From contig JAFUQN010000151.1 in assembly GCA_017472365.1 (NCBI GenBank), positions 1 through 42,777 on the forward strand: DNA of 42,777 bases, in the 5' to 3' direction. Of this stretch, positions 24,371-32,271 are shown in pieces (positions within the stretch are counted from its first letter, which is position 1; every line of letters starts with the position of its first letter). Position numbers and translations under genes: made by a program. The notes under the pieces are model-generated. The model ran no database searches, was not told the origin of the DNA, and saw nothing but the letters and a program-made list of their open reading frames with translations. Origin of the DNA: Bacillota bacterium. GTDB taxonomy: Bacteria > Bacillota > Clostridia > Peptostreptococcales > Anaerovoracaceae.

Positions 24371-25354
24371 TTATTTATCCCACTCCAGAATGGCCGCCGC
24401 AGAAGTCAGGCCCGCGCCGAAGGATGAGAAGGCTAAAATGTCGCCTTTTTTGAACTGTCCTTGTTTCGCAAATTCATCCAGAAGGATGGGAATGGCTGCT
24501 GCTGATGTATTTCCGCGGTAAGCGATGTTTCCCAGATACTTTTCAGGAGCCAGCGGTAACCGGCTGATGGCGTAATCGATGATCCGCTGGTTGGCCTGAT
24601 GTGGTAAGACATAATCCACATTATCCAGTTCCAGTCCGGCCTGTTTTACGATATTTTTCAGATCGCGGCACATGGAACTCACCGCGAACTGGAATACCCT
24701 CTGTCCTTCCATATGAAGGAAAGTGGCGTGACCTCCCGGCTGACCGGTCTCATCTACACCGTTGTCGCGGAATGGACAATTTCCCTTTTTGTACTTGGCA
24801 TACAGTGCAGTTTCATCCCCTCTGGTGTTCAGCTTCACAGCCTTCAGGCCTTCACCGCGGCCTAAGACCACAGCTCCAGCACCATCGCCGAAGATCACCG
24901 CCGTGGATCGGTCATTCCAATCCACCAGCTTCGATACGGCTTCCGCACCTACCACCAGAATCTTACTGTCAGGTTTACGGATAAAATATCCATCAGCAAT
25001 ATCCCAGGCATATAAGAACCCGGCACATGCGGCAGAAATGTCGAAAGCCGGGCAGTTTGCTCCGATCCGGCGCTGTACGATACAGGCCATGGACGGCGTA
25101 ATATAATCCGACGTAACAGTGGCGCAGATGATCAGGTCCAGTTCCTTCGCTTGAACTCCGGCATCCTCCAGGGCAAGAAGCGAGGATTCCACCACCAGAT
25201 CGGTGATGGTTTCTTCCCCTAAGATACGGCGTTCCCGAATCCCCGTCTTCGACTGGATCCATTCATCGCTGGTATCCATGACCTGCGCCAGGTCGTCATT
25301 GGTTTTGATCTGGGACGGAGACTTGCTCCCCGTCCCTATGATAGAAAAGCTCAT
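24371..25354 (-). CDS. fabH: 3-oxoacyl-ACP synthase III (FabH)
   Basis: FabH starts fatty acid synthesis by condensing acyl-CoA with malonyl-ACP. This 327-residue thiolase-fold enzyme has the full triad: C110 in SAACAGF, H252 in LPHQANQRI and N282 in GNTSAAA. The N-terminus MSFSIIGTGSKSPSQIKTNDDLA and the DTSDEWIQSKTGIRERR block are typical. Whether it prefers straight or branched primers cannot be told. It follows the MarR-type regulator by 20 bp. Confidence 0.96.
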   Translation of the reverse strand: MSFSIIGTGSKSPSQIKTNDDLAQVMDTSDEWIQSKTGIRERRILGEETITDLVVESSLLALEDAGVQAKELDLIICATVTSDYITPSMACIVQRRIGANCPAFDISAACAGFLYAWDIADGYFIRKPDSKILVVGAEAVSKLVDWNDRSTAVIFGDGAGAVVLGRGEGLKAVKLNTRGDETALYAKYKKGNCPFRDNGVDETGQPGGHATFLHMEGQRVFQFAVSSMCRDLKNIVKQAGLELDNVDYVLPHQANQRIIDYAISRLPLAPEKYLGNIAYRGNTSAAAIPILLDEFAKQGQFKKGDILAFSSFGAGLTSAAAILEWDK

Positions 25355-25374
25355 TGCTTTGATTCTCCGTTTTC

Positions 25375-25878
25375 TTATTCTTCCGAAGCGGCGGCCTCAG
25401 CCACCTTTCGGGCGTTGGTTTCTTCGATCTCTTCGATCTTGTGATACAGGAACTGATTCAGATGATCCATAGCTTCCACCAGGATTTTCTTATCATCATC
25501 GGACAGATCTCTGGACAAACTGCGGACCATGCTCTGATGGAACCTGCGGTGGCCGGAATCCACCTTTCGACCCAGGCGGGTCAGCTTCACATAGACCACG
25601 CGGCCATCGTGTTCCGCCTTCACCTTTTCCACGTATCCTTTCTTGGACAGCTTATTCACAGCCGCCGTTACAGAAGGAAGTGTAATATCCTGATCCTGCG
25701 CAATATCGCTGACAGTACGGCCGTTTTCACGGTCCTTTCCCACAGCTTCCAATAAGTGAAGTTCGCTGATGGACAGATTGGACGGTCCTACCGCCTTCAG
25801 AGATTCTTCTTCGATTTTTTCGATCTGACGGTAAACCCCCACTAGAAGTTCATTTAATTTTTCTCCAAAAATGTCCAT
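25375..25878 (-). CDS. MarR-family regulator of fatty acid synthesis (FabT-like)
   Basis: This protein (167 residues from the chosen ATG) has the MarR fold: an N-terminal dimer helix, a winged helix at about 45-100 (TVSDIAQDQDITLPSVTAAVNKLSKKGYV, then the wing with DGRVVYVKLTRLGRK) and long C-terminal dimer helices. It is the first gene of the fab operon and fits the FabT position known in Bacillota, where acyl-ACP acts as corepressor. ATG 25878 is chosen since GGAGG (25886-25890) is 7 bases away; an ORF start at 25911 would put the site inside the gene. A palindromic operator lies upstream. The FabT name rests on position and family. Confidence 0.85.
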   Translation of the reverse strand: MDIFGEKLNELLVGVYRQIEKIEEESLKAVGPSNLSISELHLLEAVGKDRENGRTVSDIAQDQDITLPSVTAAVNKLSKKGYVEKVKAEHDGRVVYVKLTRLGRKVDSGHRRFHQSMVRSLSRDLSDDDKKILVEAMDHLNQFLYHKIEEIEETNARKVAEAAASEE

Positions 25879-25957
25879 TTTCATTCCTCCCTCAAACACA
25901 AACACACGCAATTTTCAAAATCCGTTCAACTATTTCATTCGTTTTGTCGATTTTGAT

Positions 25958-25982
25958 AATTAGTTAGTTTATCTAACTAATT
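25958..25982. promoter_or_regulatory. Palindromic operator of the fab operon
   Basis: AATTAGTTAG (25958-25967) and CTAACTAATT (25973-25982) form perfect 10-bp arms around TTTAT. It covers about +1 to +25 of the predicted transcript, directly after the -10. A 25-bp A+T-rich palindrome suits a MarR dimer, and the MarR gene is the first gene downstream. Confidence 0.78.
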
Positions 25983-25989
25983 TATCTGT

Positions 25990-26018
25990 ATTATATCTGT
26001 ACCTTGTTGCATTGTCAA
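25990..26018 (-). promoter_or_regulatory. Consensus sigma-A promoter of the fab-acc operon
   Basis: On the minus strand TTGACA (26013-26018) and TATAAT (25990-25995) are exact, with 17-bp spacing. Transcription would start near 25983, in the operator. This predicts strong transcription in the absence of a repressor. Confidence 0.9.
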
Positions 26019-26055
26019 CATCTTTTCTAAAAAGTTCACGTTCTCTTCACAAAAG

Positions 26056-26084
26056 AAAAAGGCGCTCGGTTTCCCAAGCGTCTT
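26056..26084 (-). terminator. Terminator of pyrE
   Basis: On the minus strand, 11-base arms with one mismatch (26074-26084 and 26059-26069, loop GAAA) run into a short T tract. It lies 27 bases after the pyrE stop and upstream of the fab promoter, so pyrE and fab are separate units. Confidence 0.75.
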
Positions 26085-26111
26085 CGCGTTTCCTTATTGC
26101 GTTGTCACATA

Positions 26112-26798
26112 CTACTTTACGCAGTACTTTTCCAAATAAGCTTCCATCTTACCCTTCATTTCATCATCGATGTATACCTTTCCGTCGATAGGATTGTTGT
26201 GTAACAGGTCGATAACTTCACGAACGGTTACGATGGGATATGCCTTGATGCCGAATTCTTCTTCGATTTCCTGGATCGCGGTCTTTTCACCCTGGCCTCT
26301 TTCCATTCTGTCAACGGAGATGACCAGACCTTCCACCTTCACGTCAGCACAAGCCTTCAGCTGCGGCATTACTTCACGAACAGCGGTACCTGCGGTGATA
26401 ACGTCTTCAGTGATCAGGATCTTATCGCCGTCCTGCAGCTTGTAACCTACCATCTTACCGCCTTCGCCATGGTCCTTAACTTCCTTTCTGTTGAAGCAGT
26501 AGTTCAGGTCCTTATCATATTCGGTAGCCAGTGCGATGGAAGTGGATACAGCCAGAGGAATGCCCTTGTAAGCCGGTCCGAACAGCGCAACAACGTCTTC
26601 AGAGATCTTTCCAGCTTTCATGTTATCCATGATACAGCTGGCGTAGAACTTACCCAGCTGAGCAGCCTGCATCCCAGTCTTATAATTTCCTGTATTTACG
26701 AAGTACGGTGTGTTACGACCGCTCTTAGTTACAAAATCACCAAAGGTCAGTACGCCGGAACGCACCATAAATTCGATAAACTCTTTCTTGTAGCTCAT
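26112..26798 (-). CDS. pyrE: Orotate phosphoribosyltransferase
   Basis: PyrE converts orotate and PRPP to OMP in pyrimidine synthesis. From ATG 26798 (228 residues) the protein shows FGDFVTKSGRNTPYFVNTG, GPAYKGIPLA, FNRKEVKDHGEGG (catalytic Lys and loop) and the PRPP motif ILITEDVITAGTAV (about 120-133). The longer reading frame from 26888 would overlap the predicted -10, and GAGGTGA lies 6 bases before 26798. It stands alone, without other pyr genes, and has its own terminator. Confidence 0.95.
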   Translation of the reverse strand: MSYKKEFIEFMVRSGVLTFGDFVTKSGRNTPYFVNTGNYKTGMQAAQLGKFYASCIMDNMKAGKISEDVVALFGPAYKGIPLAVSTSIALATEYDKDLNYCFNRKEVKDHGEGGKMVGYKLQDGDKILITEDVITAGTAVREVMPQLKACADVKVEGLVISVDRMERGQGEKTAIQEIEEEFGIKAYPIVTVREVIDLLHNNPIDGKVYIDDEMKGKMEAYLEKYCVK

Positions 26799-26870
26799 TG
26801 GTTTCACCTCATTTTTTCTGCGGCAAACGCTTCGCGTTCCACCTGCGCTTCTGATTTCATATTCTGTTAT

Positions 26871-26876
26871 ATTATA
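26871..26876 (-). promoter_or_regulatory. Probable -10 box of pyrE
   Basis: Exact TATAAT on the minus strand, 72 bp before the pyrE start. The matching -35 region is poor (TTTTCT at 17 bp). The leader holds a small AACGC-GAA-GCGTT hairpin but no U tract, so a classic attenuator is not supported. Confidence 0.5.
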
Positions 26877-26932
26877 CAAGAACGTCACAGAAAAGAAAAG
26901 GAATTTATCAAGTTAATTCAAAGAAGACAATA

Positions 26933-26952
26933 ATTCGACATTCCTGTCGAAT
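26933..26952. repeat. Palindrome upstream of the Rpn-like gene
   Basis: ATTCGACA (26933-26940) and TGTCGAAT (26945-26952) form perfect 8-bp arms around TTCC. A related partial palindrome (ATTCGACG...TCGAT) lies at 26983-27000 between the -35 and -10 candidates of the next gene. It may be an operator pair; the regulator is unknown. Confidence 0.5.
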
Positions 26953-26980
26953 CTCGTTGATATTTGTTGGAAATATTTGG

Positions 26981-27010
26981 TTGATTCGACGTTTTTCGAT
27001 ATGAGATAAT
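26981..27010 (+). promoter_or_regulatory. Candidate promoter of the Rpn-like nuclease gene
   Basis: TTGATT (26981-26986) and GATAAT (27005-27010) are 18 bp apart. The spacer contains a half palindrome related to the one at 26933. AAAGGGG precedes the ATG of the downstream gene. Confidence 0.5.
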
Positions 27011-27050
27011 TGTACTACAAGGTTATTCTTTTTTCGAAAGGGGTATTATA

Positions 27051-28052
27051 ATGACAAACGACAGAAGAATTACTACCAGATTATTGCCATTGACCAACGA
27101 CCTGGTTTTTAAGGCTGTATATGGAAGAAACACCACCGAAAGTAATGCAGCTTTGATGGCTCTGTTGAATCGTCTTCTTCAAAGGGAGACCGATCCTATC
27201 GTCTGGCTTCGCTGCGAAAATCCGTTCAGCTATCGTACACATGCAAAAGAAAAGGAAATCGTGATGGATGTCAAAGTTCGTCTCAACAGCGGGGAACTTC
27301 TGGATTTGGAGATGCAGGTCCATCATTTAAGCGATTATGTAAATCGCTCCATTTTCTATATGGGAAAATTGATCAATGATTCATTGGAAATCGGTGAAGA
27401 CTATGATAGAATTAAGAAAACGATCGTAATCAGTATTGTGGATGGGACGTTGTTTTCCCAATTTGATCACGCTTTCAGTTCTTTTGTTCTGAAAGAAAAA
27501 GACACAAACCATGTATTGAGCGATATGACACAAATCCACTTTCTGGAGCTCGGAAAAATCGATCTTACGTCGAAATCCATCGACAAAATGACTCCCCATG
27601 AACGTTTAGGCGCTTATTTCAAATATGCCGCGGACGAACATCATTTGGAGTATATCGAACAGCTTCTGAATTATGAAAAGGGGGTGTTGGATTTGACGAA
27701 ACCCATTTTGGAAGAAATCAGCGCTGAACAGGAAATGCGTGAAATGGCAGAAGCCCATGAAAAGTTTCTCCATGATCTCGCCACCATGAAAGCTCATGCC
27801 CGAAAAGAAGGATTAGCCGAAGGCCGTGCGGAAGGTCGTGCGGAAGGTCGTGCGGAAGGCGAAACAATTGGTGCAGATAAAAAATTGATCTCTCAGGTTT
27901 GTAAAAAGCTTTATAAAAACAAGGATTCTGTTACCATTGCAAATGAATTAGAAGAAGATTTTGCCTCGATTGATTCTATTTGCCAGGCCGCAAAACAGTA
28001 TGAACCTGAATATGATATCGAAAAGATTTATGAAGTCTTGTCCAGAAAATAA
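27051..28052 (+). CDS. Rpn-family / PD-(D/E)XK nuclease-like protein
   Basis: This 333-residue protein belongs to the Rpn/PDDEXK transposase-like family often annotated as recombination-promoting nuclease. Known members cut DNA with a PD-(D/E)XK core. Here D73 (IVMDVKV) and E87-M-Q89 (LEMQ) give the D...ExQ active site, after an N-terminal LTNDLVFKAVYGR motif. A short array encoding EGRA units (residues 257-268) precedes a C-terminal helical region (about 285-333). There are no inverted repeats around it, so it is not a bounded insertion element. Codon usage is more A+T-rich than the neighbours, which hints at acquisition. Roles reported for the family include recombination and phage defence; none is proven here. 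Confidence 0.82.
   Translation: MTNDRRITTRLLPLTNDLVFKAVYGRNTTESNAALMALLNRLLQRETDPIVWLRCENPFSYRTHAKEKEIVMDVKVRLNSGELLDLEMQVHHLSDYVNRSIFYMGKLINDSLEIGEDYDRIKKTIVISIVDGTLFSQFDHAFSSFVLKEKDTNHVLSDMTQIHFLELGKIDLTSKSIDKMTPHERLGAYFKYAADEHHLEYIEQLLNYEKGVLDLTKPILEEISAEQEMREMAEAHEKFLHDLATMKAHARKEGLAEGRAEGRAEGRAEGETIGADKKLISQVCKKLYKNKDSVTIANELEEDFASIDSICQAAKQYEPEYDIEKIYEVLSRK
27819..27860 (+). repeat. 12-bp tandem repeat in the nuclease gene
   Basis: Three near-identical units GAAGGYCGTGCG (27819-27830, 27831-27842, 27843-27854) and a partial fourth encode EGRA repeats. The unit length is a multiple of three, so copy-number change keeps the frame and would only change linker length. Confidence 0.85.
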
Positions 28053-28082
28053 TTCAAAGAATATCATTGCATATTATATTTC

Positions 28083-28118
28083 AAAAGCCGCAATCATCAT
28101 CTGATGCTCGCGGCTTTT
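28083..28118. terminator. Bidirectional terminator, nuclease gene and glycosyltransferase
   Basis: AAAAGCCGC (28083-28091) and GCGGCTTTT (28110-28118) pair. A short inner stem (CATCA/TGATG) fills the loop. It lies between two convergent reading frames and can serve both. Confidence 0.8.
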
Positions 28119-28124
28119 CTATTT

Positions 28125-28994
28125 CTATATTCTGTTGTACCAATGATAAAAGAAATCCAATTTCCCGCTGTAACGCTCCTTCCAAGGCTTATTTCTCCCG
28201 ATATAGTGGATCACACAGCTGTTTTTGCAAATCCACTTTACATCGATCGGATCCATTCCCTGAAGATTCTGAAGCCCCGCCACACCCGGGAGCTGCTGAA
28301 CACGAAGGATTCGTTCTGTCATATTGTACCGATAGTGGTCGATTTCCCGGATTTTTCCGCCATACAGTGCACTGATCACATCCTGGTCCGGTAAAATCAA
28401 TGCATCCTTCATTCGTCTGATATACTCAAATACCTGTTGAATATCCTGATGCTTCCGAAGCTCTTCCAGATTCATCAGCATGACTCCGGAATTGATGTAC
28501 GGTCCCGGCTCTTCCGACTGAAGGCGCAACTCATTGATTTTCTCCAGAACCGGGCCCACGTGGGATGCCGCAGCAAACCAGTCATCTCCCAAATCCATGC
28601 AGTACAATCCTCCCAGAGAATTGATGACCACCATGTCTGGATCCAGATACAACACCCGTTCCAGATCCTGTGGTAAAAACTTTGCGGCAAAAATCCGGTA
28701 ATACATCTCCTGCGGATATCGATCAGTAATAGGCGCATCTTCCAGCATCGACCGTTCTACCTTCACATCAATCAGATTCAATCGTTTTGTTTCTTCTGCA
28801 CCGCAGTACAATTCTATGCCGCAGCGAACTTGTTCCAAATGTTCCGCCGTTAAGCTGGAATTCATCACATACACATCGAACTCCTAGGCATTTTCTCCAC
28901 GGCTCCCGCGGTGATTATCCAGGAGCGACCGCAGCATCACCGTCAGTGGATGTAAATACCCTGCATCCAGCGTCACCAATACATTCATCTTCAT
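28125..28994 (-). pseudogene. Family 8 glycosyltransferase broken by an in-frame TAG
   Basis: The frame starts at ATG 28994 (AGGGGA upstream) with MKMNVLVTLDAGYLHPLTVM, typical of GT8 enzymes, and is cut at codon 37 by TAG (28884-28886). It then continues intact for 253 codons in the same frame. The distal part has the DxD metal site in YLDPDMVV, YINSGVMLMNL, DQDVISALYGG and the C-terminal HYIGRNKPW. These are the GT8 signatures of nucleotide-sugar binding. No frameshift is visible. A GTG at 28874 could restart translation but would lack the first Rossmann strand needed for the nucleotide. So this is a single nonsense mutation, probably recent, or a sequencing error. TAG is an ordinary stop for fabG, accA and accB here. 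Confidence 0.85.
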
Positions 28995-29037
28995 TTTTCT
29001 TTCCCCTTCTGAATTAACAACAAGTGATATTTTTCCC

Positions 29038-29055
29038 GGTCAGAATAATTTGACC
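29038..29055. repeat. Imperfect 18-bp palindrome before the glycosyltransferase
   Basis: GGTCA (29038-29042) and TGACC (29051-29055) with A+T-rich 8-bp middle, 44 bp before the start codon. It could be an operator; no regulator gene is adjacent. Confidence 0.35.
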
Positions 29056-29076
29056 AGTGAAATAATTTTTATACGC

Positions 29077-29113
29077 AAACCGCGCGACCCCTTACGGGAT
29101 CGCGCGGTTTTAT
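29077..29113. terminator. Terminator downstream of gltX
   Basis: AAACCGCGCGACCC (29077-29090) pairs with GGGATCGCGCGGTTT (29096-29110), with one bulged A. The minus-strand side has a short T tract and the plus-strand side TTTTA. It lies 45 bases after the gltX stop. Confidence 0.75.
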
Positions 29114-29157
29114 ATTCATTGTTCAATTTTTGATTGGCTCATATAAGCCTGATTTTA

Positions 29158-30807
29158 TTAGCCGATATCCTGGAATGCCTGAGCGATTCTCCCGCGAACC
29201 TGTTCCTTACCCATGATCTGCTGGATCAGCCACAGATCGGGAGAATTGGTTCGGCCGGTGATTGCCAGACGGATAACGTTGGAAACGTGACCAACGTGGC
29301 CCTTGTACTGGTCCGGATTCTTCTTGAAGTCCTTGGGCTTGATGGCATATCCCATGTCGCCTGCCATGGCCTTCATCTTTTCGAACCATGCCGGATTGTC
29401 GTCGTTTTCATCGTATTCCTGGAAGTAGCGATTCAGGATCGCCTTGGCATCCTTCATGGACACTTCCGCCGGATAATCGTCTTCGATCATGAAGTGATCA
29501 TCGAAGAAGTAGCTGATGAAGTGGAAGATCTGACGGCAGTATACCAGGTCCTTTCTGGGCTTGTCACCGCCGCGGTCGATGGAGAAGATCTTGATCATCT
29601 TGTCCGGATCGTCCTTCATCATGGCTGCGATAGCCGGCTGGTATTCTTCTGCCCAATCCAGCATATATCTCAGCACTTCTTCTGCGGACATCTTTGCTAA
29701 AACGTCCTTACAGATATCGTTCAGCTTGTCCAGGTCAAACAGCGTACCAGAGCTGGACATCTTTTCTGCAGTGAACTGGAAGTCCTCTGCAGGGGCATCC
29801 GGGTTGGCAATTCTCCATTCTTCGTAGTTGGAGTTCAGGATGGTCAGCAGGTATTCGCGGACAGCCAGCGGGTGGTAGCCTTCCTGCTTATAGTATTCCA
29901 GAGACAGTTCCGGATCCTTTCTCTTGGACAGCTTTCTCTTGGTTTCACCGTCCATCTTCATCAGAACGGTGGTGTGGCAGTAGGTCGGCAGTTCCCAACC
30001 CAGGGCGTTGAACAGAGCCACGTGGATAGGCAGGGAGCTCAGCCATTCTTCCCCACGAACAACGTGAGTGGTTCTCATCAGATGGTCGTCCACAACGTGT
30101 GCGAAGTGGTAGGTCGGAATTCCGGTCTTCTTCAGGATAACTACGTCCTGGTCATTTTCCGGCATGGTCAGCTCACCGCGGATGGCGTCCACCACGGTAA
30201 AGTGGTTTTCCAGACTTCCGTTGGACTTGAAACGGATAACATATTCCTGACCGTCGCTGATTCTGTCCACAACTTCTTCGAAGCTCAGATCTCTGCACTT
30301 CGCATATTCACCGTAGATTCCGGGGTTTACCTTCTTCGCTTCCTGTTCTTCACGAACTGCAGCAATTTCTTCTTCGGTCATGAAGCAGGGATATGCCAGG
30401 CCCTGGGATACCAGGTACTTAGCGAAGCACTGGTAGATTTCACCGCGCTTGCTCTGCTGGTAGGGACCGTAGTCACCCACTTCGCCGTTCATGGTTGCAC
30501 CTTCGTCGAAGTTAACGCCGAAGTGATGCAGAGCCTGGATCAGCATGGGAATCGCACCCTGTACTTCTCTCTTATCGTCGGTATCTTCGATTCTCAGGAA
30601 GAAAACGCCGCCGCTCTGGTGAGCCAAACGTTCGTCAACGAAAGCACCGTACAGATTTCCCAGGTGGATGAAACCGGTGGGGCTGGGGCCCAGACGGGTC
30701 ACCTTGGCGCCTTCCGGCAGGTTTCTCGGCGGATAGATGGCTTCGTAATCCGCGGGAGTCTTCTTAATCTGGGGAAACAGCAGATTGGCTAATTTATTGT
30801 AGTCCAT
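29158..30807 (-). CDS. gltX: Glutamyl-tRNA synthetase
   Basis: This 549-residue class I synthetase charges tRNA with glutamate. The ATP motifs are RLGPSPTGFIHLGN (HIGH-like, H48-N51) and KLSKR (292-296, the KMSKS equivalent). It has the RIEDTD block and WLSSLPIHVALF. An N-terminal extension of about 35 residues precedes the usual start of the fold, and the protein is longer than the common bacterial form (about 470-490), resembling the long clostridial type. Whether it discriminates tRNA-Gln cannot be told. It follows the sugar-acid kinase by 26 bp with AGAGGAG upstream of ATG and has no separate promoter visible, so it is probably co-transcribed with the two preceding genes. Confidence 0.93.
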   Translation of the reverse strand: MDYNKLANLLFPQIKKTPADYEAIYPPRNLPEGAKVTRLGPSPTGFIHLGNLYGAFVDERLAHQSGGVFFLRIEDTDDKREVQGAIPMLIQALHHFGVNFDEGATMNGEVGDYGPYQQSKRGEIYQCFAKYLVSQGLAYPCFMTEEEIAAVREEQEAKKVNPGIYGEYAKCRDLSFEEVVDRISDGQEYVIRFKSNGSLENHFTVVDAIRGELTMPENDQDVVILKKTGIPTYHFAHVVDDHLMRTTHVVRGEEWLSSLPIHVALFNALGWELPTYCHTTVLMKMDGETKRKLSKRKDPELSLEYYKQEGYHPLAVREYLLTILNSNYEEWRIANPDAPAEDFQFTAEKMSSSGTLFDLDKLNDICKDVLAKMSAEEVLRYMLDWAEEYQPAIAAMMKDDPDKMIKIFSIDRGGDKPRKDLVYCRQIFHFISYFFDDHFMIEDDYPAEVSMKDAKAILNRYFQEYDENDDNPAWFEKMKAMAGDMGYAIKPKDFKKNPDQYKGHVGHVSNVIRLAITGRTNSPDLWLIQQIMGKEQVRGRIAQAFQDIG

Positions 30808-30833
30808 TGTAATCTCCTCTTTTTATCTATCAA

Positions 30834-32270
30834 TTACGGCTGCATCAAAATCTCAGCCGCTTCTCTCAGGGTAACGTCCTCTCCCACATTGCCTGGGAAG
30901 ATAACATAAGGTGTATTCGGGAATTTACTTTCAGAACGGGTCTGCCATACCGGAATTCCGGGACGGATCTGACCCATAACGTTGGCTCTGCGTACTCGCA
31001 GCGCCTTGGTACCAACGTCGCTGGAGGTGATCCCGCCCTTGGCAATGACAAAGCTGGGTTCCACCGTCAATTCGCCCACCAGGGACTGGACCGCATCGGA
31101 AATCTTCACCGAGCGTACCAGCGCATCTTCCTTCGTATCGTTTTCAATAACCAGTAATTTTCTTCTGGTATAGGCAACCGCCGTCTTTCCGCCGGCGATG
31201 GTCTCTTCGATCAGCCTTCTCACACGCTTGGTTTCTTCCGCGAACTTTTCGTCGTCCAAAACCAAATCGGAGTCGAACTCGATGGAAACGATACCCGGAA
31301 TCTTCTTCAGTTCTTCCAGCTGGCGGGTGGTCTTTTCTGTGTGAGAGCCCACCACGATGACGCCGCCGTTCTTCGTTTCCTTGGTGATCATCTGCGCTCT
31401 GGTCAGAAGGGGCTGGGACGAAATCCCGCCGATTTCCTTCACGATGGCCGCAGCCGTACGGAACATGAAATGCTTTCCCTGGGCCATAGCTCTGTACAGC
31501 GCCACACAGAAGATTTTCACATCCACGTAGTCGATGGCATTGACCACGATCTTGTTGAATCCGTTCACGTTCATCAGCTGATCCACGATCTTGTCGATGT
31601 TCAGTCTGCGGATATCTTCCAGGGAAATGCTGGTCACATCGGTCGCCTTGAATTCCCCACCGGTCTTTTCTTCGATGTATTCCTTGATGTCGGAAGCCTT
31701 GTAACCGAAGGTCTTGTCCTTCGCAAATTCGGTCTCACCGGCCGGAACAAGCTCATCGCCGTACTTTACATAATGCACATCGTCGATGGTGAAACGGCCG
31801 CCTTCCTTAAAGAAAGGACACATCACTTCGCCGTCGATGGTCATCCCCGTTTCTTCTTCCACGATATCCTTCAAAAGGCGCGGTTCCAGAGGGTAATGAC
31901 CTCTCAGCGTGGAATCGCTGCGGCTCATGAGGATGAAATCCTTTCCCGTCTCTCTGGACACCTGGGCCACACGGCGGGCAATCTCTTCGTGGACCTGCGT
32001 GGTCTGCGCAACCGTCAGTCCGCGGGAATTGGTCAGAATGTAGAACAGCTTTCCCTCTTCCGCAAATCCTTCGCGGATACTGTCCAGATCCCATCCGGTA
32101 TACACAGAGATGTCATGGACTGTCTGTACCCCGGTGGGATCATCGTCCAGGACCACGATTTTTTTATCGTTCTTACGTACTTCTTCCTGAAGCATAGCTT
32201 CCACAGCAGCTTCATCCACCGCCGGGAATGTCTTCAGAATATCCGCACTGATTCGTTTCACTTCTTTCAT
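30834..32270 (-). CDS. Four-carbon acid sugar kinase family protein (OtnK/DtnK-like)
   Basis: This 478-residue protein has the two-domain fold of the former DUF1537 kinases. The N-terminal domain shows VLDDDPTGVQTVHD (D42-D44, substrate side) and SRSDSTLRGHYPLE. The C-terminal nucleotide domain shows VIAKGGITSSDVGTKAL and the GIPVWQ segment. Characterised members phosphorylate D-threonate, 3-oxo-tetronates or related C4 sugar acids. Its start lies one base after the reductase stop, so the pair acts together: oxidation of a C4 acid, then phosphorylation. The usual partner aldolase/decarboxylase (OtnC) and isomerase (OtnI) are not in the window. Substrate unproven. Confidence 0.85.
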   Translation of the reverse strand: MKEVKRISADILKTFPAVDEAAVEAMLQEEVRKNDKKIVVLDDDPTGVQTVHDISVYTGWDLDSIREGFAEEGKLFYILTNSRGLTVAQTTQVHEEIARRVAQVSRETGKDFILMSRSDSTLRGHYPLEPRLLKDIVEEETGMTIDGEVMCPFFKEGGRFTIDDVHYVKYGDELVPAGETEFAKDKTFGYKASDIKEYIEEKTGGEFKATDVTSISLEDIRRLNIDKIVDQLMNVNGFNKIVVNAIDYVDVKIFCVALYRAMAQGKHFMFRTAAAIVKEIGGISSQPLLTRAQMITKETKNGGVIVVGSHTEKTTRQLEELKKIPGIVSIEFDSDLVLDDEKFAEETKRVRRLIEETIAGGKTAVAYTRRKLLVIENDTKEDALVRSVKISDAVQSLVGELTVEPSFVIAKGGITSSDVGTKALRVRRANVMGQIRPGIPVWQTRSESKFPNTPYVIFPGNVGEDVTLREAAEILMQP

Positions 32271-32271
32271 T

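Noticed and set aside
26799-26870. pyrE leader as a PyrR-type attenuator or riboswitch
   Set aside because: Only one small stem and no terminator with T tract before the gene; the leader is too short.
27819-27860. Short tandem repeats as a CRISPR array
   Set aside because: Units are 12 bp, contiguous without spacers and inside a coding frame.
27051-28052. Rpn-like gene as a complete transposable element
   Set aside because: No terminal inverted repeats or target duplication were found around it; the nearby palindromes are on one side only.
28884-28886. TAG in the glycosyltransferase as pyrrolysine or another recoding
   Set aside because: TAG is the normal stop of fabG, accA and accB in the window, GT8 enzymes do not need pyrrolysine, and no recoding element is visible.
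29872-30792. 306-codon plus-strand frame opposite gltX
   Set aside because: Shadow of gltX; no ribosome binding site or known motif.
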